This document shows, piece after piece, positions 30,423 through 37,640 of a stretch of DNA of 38,508 nucleotides; positions within the stretch are counted from its first letter, which is position 1, and every line of letters starts with the position of its first letter. Source of the DNA: a virus; IMG/VR virus record IMGVR_UViG_3300042914_002812, positions 1 to 38,508 of that record. One strand, given 5' to 3'. The translations under genes were made by a program, and so were the position numbers. Below the pieces are notes generated by a model that worked only from the letters and a program-made list of their open reading frames with translations, searched no databases and was not told where the DNA came from.

Positions 30423-30608
30423 CTAGAGACGCCGACGACGGCGCTCGGGGACGGGGGCAGGCGCGGGAGCTTCCTCGACGGGCTCAGGCGCGATCGCGAC
30501 AGGCGCAGGCTTTGGCTCTGCCATCGGCTCCCACGATGCCTCGCCGCACTTGGGGCACGCAGCCGCGTTGCCGCTTTCGATGTGTTTGCAGATCTTGCAA
30601 CGCTTCAT
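30423..30608 (-). CDS. Small zinc-ribbon protein
   Basis: 61 residues from ATG 30608 (eight bases from GGAG), or one more from GTG 30611. Two CxxC pairs (KRCKICKH and AACPKCGE) spaced like a zinc ribbon. A Pro/Ala linker and a basic RRRRRL tail follow. The fold resembles rubredoxin/zinc-ribbon modules used to bind nucleic acid or protein. It lies among head genes, but nothing shows it is a virion protein; a phage regulatory or host-interaction factor is equally possible. Confidence 0.75.
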   Translation of the reverse strand: MKRCKICKHIESGNAAACPKCGEASWEPMAEPKPAPVAIAPEPVEEAPAPAPVPERRRRRL

Positions 30609-30961
30609 CACTTCCGCTCCTGTGCCGCGCGCACCATTCGGCGCAACATTGTGCGCTCGCGCTTGAGTTGCGCGAACCGCTGTAGCTCGGTCTCGACCTG
30701 TGCCAAGCGAGTGCGCGCCTGTTCGGCCAGATCCATGGCTGAGCTGCTAGCCGATGGATGCGCTACGACCTTCGCAGGCTGACTAGGCGCTTGCGCCGCT
30801 GGCTTTGCCTGTGCCTGCTCACCAGGCATCGTGTCGATAGAGCGCTGCGTCTTGTACGCTTTGCCACACTTGGTGCAACAGTCGAGGATCTTGATTGCGC
30901 CGCCCTCTTGCACCATCGCCGCCCCTGCGATGGTGTCGAGGTCGCAGTATTCACAGTGCAT
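30608..30961 (-). CDS. Zinc-binding protein with coiled coil
   Basis: 117 residues. The start ATG 30961 has GAGGGA upstream. N-terminal CEYC ... CCTKCGK (residues 3-28) with four to five cysteines, likely a treble-clef or ribbon zinc site. A Pro/Ala/Gln linker and a basic heptad helix follow (LAEQARTRLAQVETELQRFA). It resembles the next protein, suggesting a pair made from a duplicated module. Confidence 0.72.
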   Translation of the reverse strand: MHCEYCDLDTIAGAAMVQEGGAIKILDCCTKCGKAYKTQRSIDTMPGEQAQAKPAAQAPSQPAKVVAHPSASSSAMDLAEQARTRLAQVETELQRFAQLKRERTMLRRMVRAAQERK

Positions 30962-30972
30962 GTCGTCCCTCG

Positions 30973-31788
30973 CTAGCGAGTGCCTGCGCCGTACGTGAGG
31001 ATGACCATGCATCTGCAATACGGGTGCACAGGCGGCTCAATGTCGAAGTCTTGATCTGCCGGAATGCGCTTGCCGTCAAGGGCTCGGCACACGGGACACG
31101 TTCGCATGTCGAGCTTTGCGACCCACTCGCGCACGGCCTCTGGCGCGACCACCGAGGCCACAGCTTGTGCGCGTCGCATCTCCGCGTTTGCCTGGTCCCA
31201 CGTCTCCACCGTGACGATTCGAGTGACGCCGCCTTGGGTAGCCTCGCGAGCTCGTTGGAGTGCGCCTGCCATGTCTGGCTTTGCCACTGCACCAGGCGGG
31301 GGAACTGGTCGGAACGGCGCAATCGGTCGAAACGGTGTGCCAGGTGATGGCATCGGTCGAGATGGTGTAATGACCATCCGAGACGGCTCGACGCGGGTCA
31401 GCGCCACGCGGCGGAAGCGGTCAGTCACCGATGCAACCGCGCGACGTAGCAGCGTCTCAGGCCTGGCCGTGGGCACCATGCGCACGCGAGTTAGGATGCC
31501 TCCCACGACGGCGCTGGCGAGGCCGATGCCGGTGAGGTTGCGCTGCGCTGCATCGATGCCAGCTCTGCTCGAGCTGCGCCGACGAAGTAGCAGATACGCA
31601 AGCAATGCAACCGCTGCGACTTTGGCCGCGCGGTCAATCTTGGCCTTTGCGGTCTCGGGCGTGTCGCGCCGAGTCACCTCGTACTGTTTGACGATCGCTG
31701 CGAGCTCTTGCTCGGCGCCCTGAAGCGTTTCTTCCTCAGCGGCGAGAATCGGTTGCGCTATTCGCGCTGCCTCGCGATCGGAGATCAT
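30973..31788 (-). CDS. Minor head protein, phage Mu gpF / SPP1 gp7 (MuF) family
   Basis: 271 residues. The C-terminal domain carries the MuF signature: TCPVCRALDGK (residues 230-240) and PPVHPYCRC (252-260), the Cys/His cluster that sits on the portal-capsid interior. The N-terminus is helical (AIVKQYEVTRRDTPETAKAKI), with a hydrophobic stretch (AAKVAAVALLAYLLLRRR, 54-71) that could cross a membrane or pack in the head, and a Pro-rich linker (FRPIAPFRPVPPPG). It overlaps the portal stop by ATGA, the normal portal-MuF order. Confidence 0.85.
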   Translation of the reverse strand: MISDREAARIAQPILAAEEETLQGAEQELAAIVKQYEVTRRDTPETAKAKIDRAAKVAAVALLAYLLLRRRSSSRAGIDAAQRNLTGIGLASAVVGGILTRVRMVPTARPETLLRRAVASVTDRFRRVALTRVEPSRMVITPSRPMPSPGTPFRPIAPFRPVPPPGAVAKPDMAGALQRAREATQGGVTRIVTVETWDQANAEMRRAQAVASVVAPEAVREWVAKLDMRTCPVCRALDGKRIPADQDFDIEPPVHPYCRCMVILTYGAGTR

Positions 31789-33635
31789 CGCGCACGACGG
31801 CGCTTGCTGCCCAGCGTCTCGGGCCGTTGCGTGCTCGGGATGGGCTCGTCGTCATCCTCGCCAGGCTTGCTCGACGGCGGTGCACCTGGCTCGCTTGGCG
31901 GCGCACCAGGCACGCTCGACGGAGGCCCACTCGGCGGCTCGCTATCGGGTGCCTCATCATCCGCACCCGCCTCGAGCGCCTTGGCGTTTTGCTTGGCCAC
32001 CACGGCGGCCTCGTGCATGGCCTCCTCGGTGAGCTCGTGCTCCATCTCCTCGGACAGCTTCTCGCTGTCGTCGTGCGGATAGATGTTCTGCAGCTTCTCG
32101 AGCGCGAGGCGCAGCGGAATGACCTGTGCGTTGTAGGCGTCGACGGTCATGCGCACGACCTCGGCCTCGTCTTGTGAGGTGAGCCCAAAATAGTGGCCCC
32201 AACGTGCGCGGAGCCGCGGCGGCATCCACATGGGCACGCCTGCGATGTCGACCGTAAACGTGTCGAGGATGGGCATCACGCGCCGCACCCCATGCACGTA
32301 GACCGAGCCTGGCGTGCGCTTCTCCTGCGTGTGCACGACGCGGTTGAGCAGGTTGATGACCGGGCACATCCAACCGTGCCAAAAGTCTTGCCGCAGGCCG
32401 TCCACGAAGCTCGTGGTGCGATGGTAGAGAAACGCAAGCGCCTTGCCGCTGATGGCGCCCTTGACGGTCTCGGGGCTCGCCTTCGTGTAGCCAAGCACTT
32501 CGCCGATCTTGTCGCAGATGTCGGCGACGTGGTCGCTGATGCTGTTGAGCGCATCACCTGGGAGCGACAGCAGGCCGACCTTGGCCTCTGGGTTTTCGTA
32601 GCTCCACACCGTGCCCGCGCCTTTTTTGCGCGCTGGCCTTCCACCCGTGGTCGAGCCGAACACGTAGCCGCTACCATCCTTTGCGGGGACGATCGCCGCG
32701 CGACCCATGCCACCAGCCGGTGGCGCTTGCGGGTCTACGCCCGTCTCGTATGCCTGCGGGTCGCCGCTGTAGATGGCCGCTCGCCCACGCTGCGAAAGCG
32801 AGTAGTTCAGCGCGTCGAGCTCGTCGAGCTGCGTGCCGTGAATCGGATAGCCGTCGAGGTCGCTCGCGTGCTCGTAGCTCGAGCGCAGCTTGTACCAAAC
32901 CACGGGGCAGAACCCGAGGTTGTGCGTCACGCTCTTGGCCGCGTCCTCTTGCCAGTCAATCTGGCCGAGGCCCATCTGCATCATGTCGATGGGCTTGTAG
33001 ACCACGTCGCGCGTCTCATCGATGCGACGCCGATAGAGCTTCGCATAGACCATCCACTGGCCTTGGTCGCTCTTCTCATACGAGAAGAACGGGTATTGCA
33101 CCTCAAGGGCTTTGATGGTCGAGCCGCTGTCGTCGAACTCTGGCTGACACCACTTGGCTCGCAGCGTGTGAATCGCAGGGCAGCCGTTGACGAGCGCCAC
33201 CACGGAAACCGCCGTGCCGCACGCCTCAGCGTTGGCTAGCGCATCCACGCACGCCTCGGGGAAGCAGGCGTGCCGCATGAGCAGCCGCAACCATGCCTCG
33301 TAGAGCTGCGCCATCTCGTCGGGCATACCCTCGCCGAGTAGCCGCTCGTCATCGTCTGCGGCGGCGCTGATGCCAGGGAATCGACCTTCGCCAAGCGCGA
33401 AGTCGCAGTGCTGCCGAATCGCTGCCTCCACGATGGAGTGCACGATATTCGGCGCGCGCTCCATGAGCGGCACGTCTTGCTTCGGGTTGAAGAAGTCGGG
33501 GAGGCCTTCGTACTGCTCGCCAACGACGTAGCGCTCGAGCCTGTCGAGCTTGCGATACCGCGGCGAGAGCCATTGTTGCGCAAGTCGCTCGGCTTGCGTA
33601 AAGCCCGCGATGTTGGTGGCGTAGAGGCCGTGCAT
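31785..33635 (-). CDS. Portal protein
   Basis: 616 residues, 12-mer ring through which DNA enters. Recognisable portal features: N-terminal SPRYRKLDRLERYVVGEQYE, HTLRAKWCQPEFDDSG, DELDALNYSLSQRGRAA (helix with the crown-to-stem region, residues about 270-290) and AVVKASPETVKGAISGKALAF-like tail helices (TKASPETVKGAISGKALAF). The C-terminal 100 residues are Pro/Ser/Glu-rich (DDEAPDSEPPSGPPSS), typical of portal tails. Position between the terminase set and MuF confirms it. Confidence 0.85.
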   Translation of the reverse strand: MHGLYATNIAGFTQAERLAQQWLSPRYRKLDRLERYVVGEQYEGLPDFFNPKQDVPLMERAPNIVHSIVEAAIRQHCDFALGEGRFPGISAAADDDERLLGEGMPDEMAQLYEAWLRLLMRHACFPEACVDALANAEACGTAVSVVALVNGCPAIHTLRAKWCQPEFDDSGSTIKALEVQYPFFSYEKSDQGQWMVYAKLYRRRIDETRDVVYKPIDMMQMGLGQIDWQEDAAKSVTHNLGFCPVVWYKLRSSYEHASDLDGYPIHGTQLDELDALNYSLSQRGRAAIYSGDPQAYETGVDPQAPPAGGMGRAAIVPAKDGSGYVFGSTTGGRPARKKGAGTVWSYENPEAKVGLLSLPGDALNSISDHVADICDKIGEVLGYTKASPETVKGAISGKALAFLYHRTTSFVDGLRQDFWHGWMCPVINLLNRVVHTQEKRTPGSVYVHGVRRVMPILDTFTVDIAGVPMWMPPRLRARWGHYFGLTSQDEAEVVRMTVDAYNAQVIPLRLALEKLQNIYPHDDSEKLSEEMEHELTEEAMHEAAVVAKQNAKALEAGADDEAPDSEPPSGPPSSVPGAPPSEPGAPPSSKPGEDDDEPIPSTQRPETLGSKRRRAR

Positions 33636-34075
33636 CAGCGCGTGATGGCCTGGCCGATGATCGTGACGGACTGCGCAGCGCCGGCGCTCGTCCCAGCTCC
33701 ACCGTCGAACAGCAGGCGCATCATGTCACCCCACGCACCACCGAGGATGGTGTCAACCGGGAGCGCAGCGTTGAGGCCAGAGCCGATCGTGGTGGCAGCG
33801 GTCACAGCCGTGGTGCGGTTGACCTGATACGCACGAAGCGATGCGGCAGCGCCCGCGCTCAGCTGCGGGAAGTGCGCGTAATCATACCAGGTCGTGCCGC
33901 CGTCGTACGAGGTTTGCAGGTACACGTCGAGCGTGCCACCGGTGCCGCCTTGCAGGTTGCCGATGATGGTCAGCGCATCGAAGCCGGAAAGACCGCCGAC
34001 GATGCCAGTGCTGGGCTCGTTCGGGCTTGCGGCGCTTGGGCTCGTGGCCGTGATGGTGACAATCTTCGGGCGCAT
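33635..34075 (-). CDS. Virion protein with beta-sandwich, terminase-portal interval
   Basis: 146 residues: Gly/Ser/Thr-rich beta-sandwich with YLQTSYDGGTTWYDYAHF, the same DG-x-TWYD segment as the protein at 27635-28060. Position between the terminase and the portal is unusual for a decoration protein. TGATG overlap with the portal. The shared edge segment suggests a related fold; whether it is structural or a fused accessory is unclear. Confidence 0.62.
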   Translation of the reverse strand: MRPKIVTITATSPSAASPNEPSTGIVGGLSGFDALTIIGNLQGGTGGTLDVYLQTSYDGGTTWYDYAHFPQLSAGAAASLRAYQVNRTTAVTAATTIGSGLNAALPVDTILGGAWGDMMRLLFDGGAGTSAGAAQSVTIIGQAITR

Positions 34076-34078
34076 GGT

Positions 34079-35431
34079 TCATCCCCAGTCAAACGAGCCA
34101 TCCGAGAAGCCGGTGGCGCGGTAGGCCTTGGTGTGTAGTGCGTCGAACGCTGCAACGAACGCGTCGACCTGGTCATCGTGTCGGTCTTTGATGCCTGTGA
34201 AGCTACAGACCTCGTCGACGAAGTCTCGCAACCACGGCGCCTCACGCGGCACGTGCACGCGTTGGCTTGACCACGCCGCCGCGGTCGAGGTCGCTCGTGA
34301 GAGCTTGTCCATCTTGGCCGGATCTGGCCGAAACGGGATGCCCTCGCGGCGCAGAAAGTCGACCGTGCCCTTCTCGGTGCCGCCGATGTAGCCATACAGC
34401 TTGGCACCTGGGAAGCGCTCGGTGAGCTCGCGCAGCGTCGCGGCAAACTCGGTTGCCTTGGCCTGCATGCGTCGCACGTCGAGCACGTACCAGGCGTCGA
34501 GCTGTGCGTTGTGCGCCATGACTACCGCGACGCTGTAGTCGGCGTAGCTGCTCTCGCTGTACGCGAGGTCGATGCCGATGCTCACGCGATATGTCTCGGG
34601 GAGCTTGTCGTAGAAGGACACGCCCGAGAACAGCTGCCCGCCTCGAGGTCGCGGGCTACCCATGTAGAGCGCCCACCAGTCGTGCTCGCCGACATCACGG
34701 CGCACGCGCTCGAGAAACTTAGGCGGTCGCTTGTACCAGAGGCTCTTGCCCTCGTCGTCGAGCGCCGGAAGGTTGATGACCTCCCATGCTTGCCCCTCTT
34801 GTCGAGCGAGCTCGCCGATGAGGTCGTCGGGATGCCACCTCGTGTGGCATACGATGATGCTTGCGCCTGGGTGCACGCGCGTGAGAGCGGCGCTTGTCCA
34901 CCAGTCGCGAATCTTGCCGCGCACGAGCGCGCTGTCGGCCTCCTCGCGGTTCTTGTACGGGTCGTCGACGACCAGCACGCCCGAGATGCCGTGGCCTGTT
35001 AGCGGGCCGCCTACGCCGGTAGCGAGCAGTCCACCACCTGCGTCGGTGCGCCACTCTGCCATGGCTGAGGAGTCGCCGCGGAGCTTGACCCCTGCGGCGC
35101 GAGCGTAGTCACGGCAGAGCCGCGAGCGGCTGTGCGCGTAGTCTGCGCCGTACGAGGTAAAGGCGTTGGTCTTGTCGGGCTTGGCTGCGATGAGCTGCGC
35201 AAGCCCGTGCAAGATACAGAACGTCTTGCCGTGCTGCGGAGGCACCGACACGAGTAGCCGCACCTCTTCGCCGTTGCGGATGCGGTCGAAAGCGCGACAC
35301 AGGGCGCCGAGGTGCCGAGGCTCCTCGAGCAGCGGCGACACGCGAGGCACGAACTCCGCGAGCGGCAGGCGCCACAACGGCCTATTCGCCGCGCGCTGCA
35401 CTGCCCAGGCTTGGAGTAGGGGCGTCGTCAT
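34079..35431 (-). CDS. terL: Terminase large subunit (TerL)
   Basis: 450 residues; the packaging motor ATPase and nuclease. Walker A-type VPPQHGKT (63-70), Walker B VLVVDD (152-157), coupling/motif III segment SIIVCHTRWHPDDL (191-204). Nuclease domain with GIDLA (286-290), ADYS (297-300) and RHDDQVDAF (417-425); acidic residues Asp288, Asp298, Asp419/420 and Asp423 fit an RNase H-like metal site. The full-length protein looks intact. No small terminase was recognised next to it. Confidence 0.93.
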   Translation of the reverse strand: MTTPLLQAWAVQRAANRPLWRLPLAEFVPRVSPLLEEPRHLGALCRAFDRIRNGEEVRLLVSVPPQHGKTFCILHGLAQLIAAKPDKTNAFTSYGADYAHSRSRLCRDYARAAGVKLRGDSSAMAEWRTDAGGGLLATGVGGPLTGHGISGVLVVDDPYKNREEADSALVRGKIRDWWTSAALTRVHPGASIIVCHTRWHPDDLIGELARQEGQAWEVINLPALDDEGKSLWYKRPPKFLERVRRDVGEHDWWALYMGSPRPRGGQLFSGVSFYDKLPETYRVSIGIDLAYSESSYADYSVAVVMAHNAQLDAWYVLDVRRMQAKATEFAATLRELTERFPGAKLYGYIGGTEKGTVDFLRREGIPFRPDPAKMDKLSRATSTAAAWSSQRVHVPREAPWLRDFVDEVCSFTGIKDRHDDQVDAFVAAFDALHTKAYRATGFSDGSFDWG

Positions 35432-35530
35432 GGCGCCGAGAGTAGGAGGGCGCGCACGCGGAGGGGAAACACGGCGCGCCCAGCTGACGAGGGACCGACG
35501 CCAGCACCACGCCCAACGAGGGAGACACGT

Positions 35531-35929
35531 CTAGCTGTGGCGAGCAAGAGCATATGCGATGCGCGAATCACTGTCAACCGCGTCGAGTGTAGGGCTCGAC
35601 TCTGAGCTATCTACCACGCCTGCGAACATCCGCGCTAGTGCAGCGTGGCGAGCGTAGGCATTCCGCTCGACCCCATGCGCTCTGCCCATGCACACGCACC
35701 GGCAGATGTTGCACGCTGCGGTCTTGCAGCGCTTGCCGCATGCATGAGGCGAAGCCACGGGCGACACATACACCACGCGCAGCCATCGCAAACACCTCGG
35801 GCACGTGCGCCCAAAGCCAGGGAGCGGCAGCTGCATGCCGTCGCATGGCGTGGCGTCGTCGAGCTCGGTCACCACGAGCTGGCACGCGTCGCAGTGACCA
35901 ACGAGCTTCAATCCTCCACCATCTCCCAT
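35531..35929 (-). CDS. Cysteine-rich zinc-binding protein, unknown
   Basis: About 132 residues from ATG 35929 (GTG 35941 also possible). Cysteine clusters: CDAC near the N-terminus, CPRC around residue 45, and a dense HACGKRCKTAACNICRCVCMG (about residues 66-85). The last cluster is unusually Cys-rich and could bind two zinc ions or an Fe-S cluster. It overlaps the ParB-like gene and lies between it and terL. Unknown family; the cluster could suit a redox or nucleic-acid role with the PAPS-reductase gene upstream, but that is inference. Confidence 0.7.
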   Translation of the reverse strand: MGDGGGLKLVGHCDACQLVVTELDDATPCDGMQLPLPGFGRTCPRCLRWLRVVYVSPVASPHACGKRCKTAACNICRCVCMGRAHGVERNAYARHAALARMFAGVVDSSESSPTLDAVDSDSRIAYALARHS

Positions 35930-36498
35930 GCCATGGACCACTCGGCCTTGGCGCCGATGACCTCGGCAATCCCGGCCACCTGTCTGTACCGGAACACCGT
36001 GTCAACGTCGATGCCGAGCTTCTCGGCGATCTGCTCGTCGGTGAGGTCCTGCCCCGCGAGCCTTCGGATGAGGTCCGCGTCGAGGTCGACCTGGTGGACG
36101 CCGCGAGCCTTGTTGAACTGCCACGTCGCGGCGAGCCGCTTTGACATGCCGTGCGACAGTACCACGAGCGGGATGTAGTCGCAGTCGAGCCAGTCCGAGC
36201 CATGGATCATGCGTCTGTGCGCGCCGTCGATGACCACGAACCGCTGCTGTTCGTCGTCCCAGATCGTCACCACGGGGAAGCACACCCCATTGTCGAGGAT
36301 GCTCTGCTGGAGCAGAGCCATCTTGTCGGGCGACACGCTGTTCGGGTTGTACAGGTTCTCGAGGACAAGCTCGACGCGCACGAGCATCGTGTTCATGCAC
36401 GGCACTTCGACCCTGCCGTGCGTCCGGCTCGTGATGTAGACGGGCTGCATTGCCGCACGCGCCTCGTGGAACTGCTCGATCGTGTCAATGCTACGCAT
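35908..36498 (-). CDS. ParB/Srx-fold protein with HTH (IbrB-like)
   Basis: 196 residues from ATG 36498 (TGATG overlap with the PAPS-reductase gene). Residues 40-105 have the ParB N-terminal pattern: LENLYNPNSVSPDKMALLQQ, then VVIDGAHRR (88-96), the DG-x-HR motif found in ParB, sulfiredoxin-fold proteins and DndB-type proteins that bind a nucleotide. Residues 150-176 (DLTDEQIAEKLGIDVDTVFR) are a helix-turn-helix. It may bind DNA and hydrolyse or bind a nucleotide. Pairing with a PAPS-reductase protein matches E. coli IbrB-IbrA. Confidence 0.8.
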   Translation of the reverse strand: MRSIDTIEQFHEARAAMQPVYITSRTHGRVEVPCMNTMLVRVELVLENLYNPNSVSPDKMALLQQSILDNGVCFPVVTIWDDEQQRFVVIDGAHRRMIHGSDWLDCDYIPLVVLSHGMSKRLAATWQFNKARGVHQVDLDADLIRRLAGQDLTDEQIAEKLGIDVDTVFRYRQVAGIAEVIGAKAEWSMAWEMVED

Positions 36499-37640
36499 CA
36501 CAGGGTCTCCTCGTAGTAGGCGATGAGTTCGTCGCGAGGGTCGGGCTTGTTGTTGACGGCGAGGTTGTTTTCGTAGTCGTTGCAGACGAGCTGTCGGCAC
36601 TGCTGCCTGGCCACGTATTCGTTGTCCAGATGCCGCGCAAACCGATCGCGGAAGATGGCCTGCGCCTTCGGATCGGGGTGCGTCGCGAGCAGGTTGTCGC
36701 GGTAGGACCGCCACGACTTCCACTGCCGCGGGAGCTTGCGGCAAGCAAACAATTTGGCGCTCTTTGCGGTCTCCTGCGCGAGCGCGATCCCCTTGATCCG
36801 CTTCTGGAGGCGGGCGTAGGTCTTTGGCTCAAACTCAGGCAGGTCGGCGATCGACTTGAAAGAGCGCTCGTGGATGAGCGAGGACACGCGCATCTCGGTG
36901 AGCGGGTAGCCCTTTTTGTGCTGGAAGTCGTAGATCTTCGAGTACCGGAGCTTTTGCTCCCAGAGGTACTTCCAGACGTCGTGAAAGTTCCAGTCAAAGA
37001 TTGGGTAAAGGGACCAGTTCTCCTCCTTCCGCGTGCCCCAGAACACGCGCTGCCCACCGATCTGAATTGGGTTCTTGGCGACAGCGCGCCAGCGGTTCGG
37101 GCTCTCCCCGGCGGCACGTAGGCCCACGAGGAACGCCGTCCGCTCGAAGCACCGCGCGAAGGCGTCGATCGCGTCGTAGAAGCCAAAGCCCTTGGCCTTG
37201 TCGCGCACGGTCTCCTGCTCGGGCCTCCACGGGCGCGCCTTGATGGCGTCGTCGCGCTTTGACCGCATCCAGATCTTGTGCTGCCCCGGCTCCCAGCACA
37301 CGAGCTGCCCCTCCGTGAGCGAGGTCGCGTTCGTGAGGCGGAACGGCACCTGCGCCCACATCTTCTTCGTGGCCTCGGGGATGAGGTGCATCAGGTATTC
37401 GACCGTCTCGACGCTGCTCTGGTACATGACCTCCTCGTCAAGCAGGTGGATCCCGATGCGGATGCCGCGCCGGTGCGCCTCGACGAGCGCGAGGTGGGCG
37501 AGCACCTCGCTATCTTTGCCGCCCGAGATCGAGACGATGATGTCCGCGATGTCGCCTGCCTCCAGGCGGTCGAACACCCACGACACCCGGCGCCGAGCGG
37601 CCTCGAGGACCGTCTCACCCGTGTAGCGTTGCCGCAGCAT
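36498..37640 (-). CDS. PAPS-reductase family ATP-pyrophosphatase with DUF3440 (IbrA-like)
   Basis: 380 residues. PP-loop SISGGKDS (37-44) for ATP, LLDEEVMYQSSVETVEYL (66-83), LVGLRAAGES (171-180), then YPIFDWNFHDVWKYL (212-226): the order and motifs of the PAPS reductase/DndC superfamily. The rest, about 230-380, fits the DUF3440 extension of IbrA-type proteins. Members activate or transfer through adenylation; the substrate here is unknown. Two Cys pairs expected of Fe-S sulfotransferases are not obvious, so it is not a simple sulfate-assimilation enzyme. It overlaps the upstream gene by 26 bases and the ParB-like gene by one. Confidence 0.85.
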   Translation of the reverse strand: MLRQRYTGETVLEAARRRVSWVFDRLEAGDIADIIVSISGGKDSEVLAHLALVEAHRRGIRIGIHLLDEEVMYQSSVETVEYLMHLIPEATKKMWAQVPFRLTNATSLTEGQLVCWEPGQHKIWMRSKRDDAIKARPWRPEQETVRDKAKGFGFYDAIDAFARCFERTAFLVGLRAAGESPNRWRAVAKNPIQIGGQRVFWGTRKEENWSLYPIFDWNFHDVWKYLWEQKLRYSKIYDFQHKKGYPLTEMRVSSLIHERSFKSIADLPEFEPKTYARLQKRIKGIALAQETAKSAKLFACRKLPRQWKSWRSYRDNLLATHPDPKAQAIFRDRFARHLDNEYVARQQCRQLVCNDYENNLAVNNKPDPRDELIAYYEETL

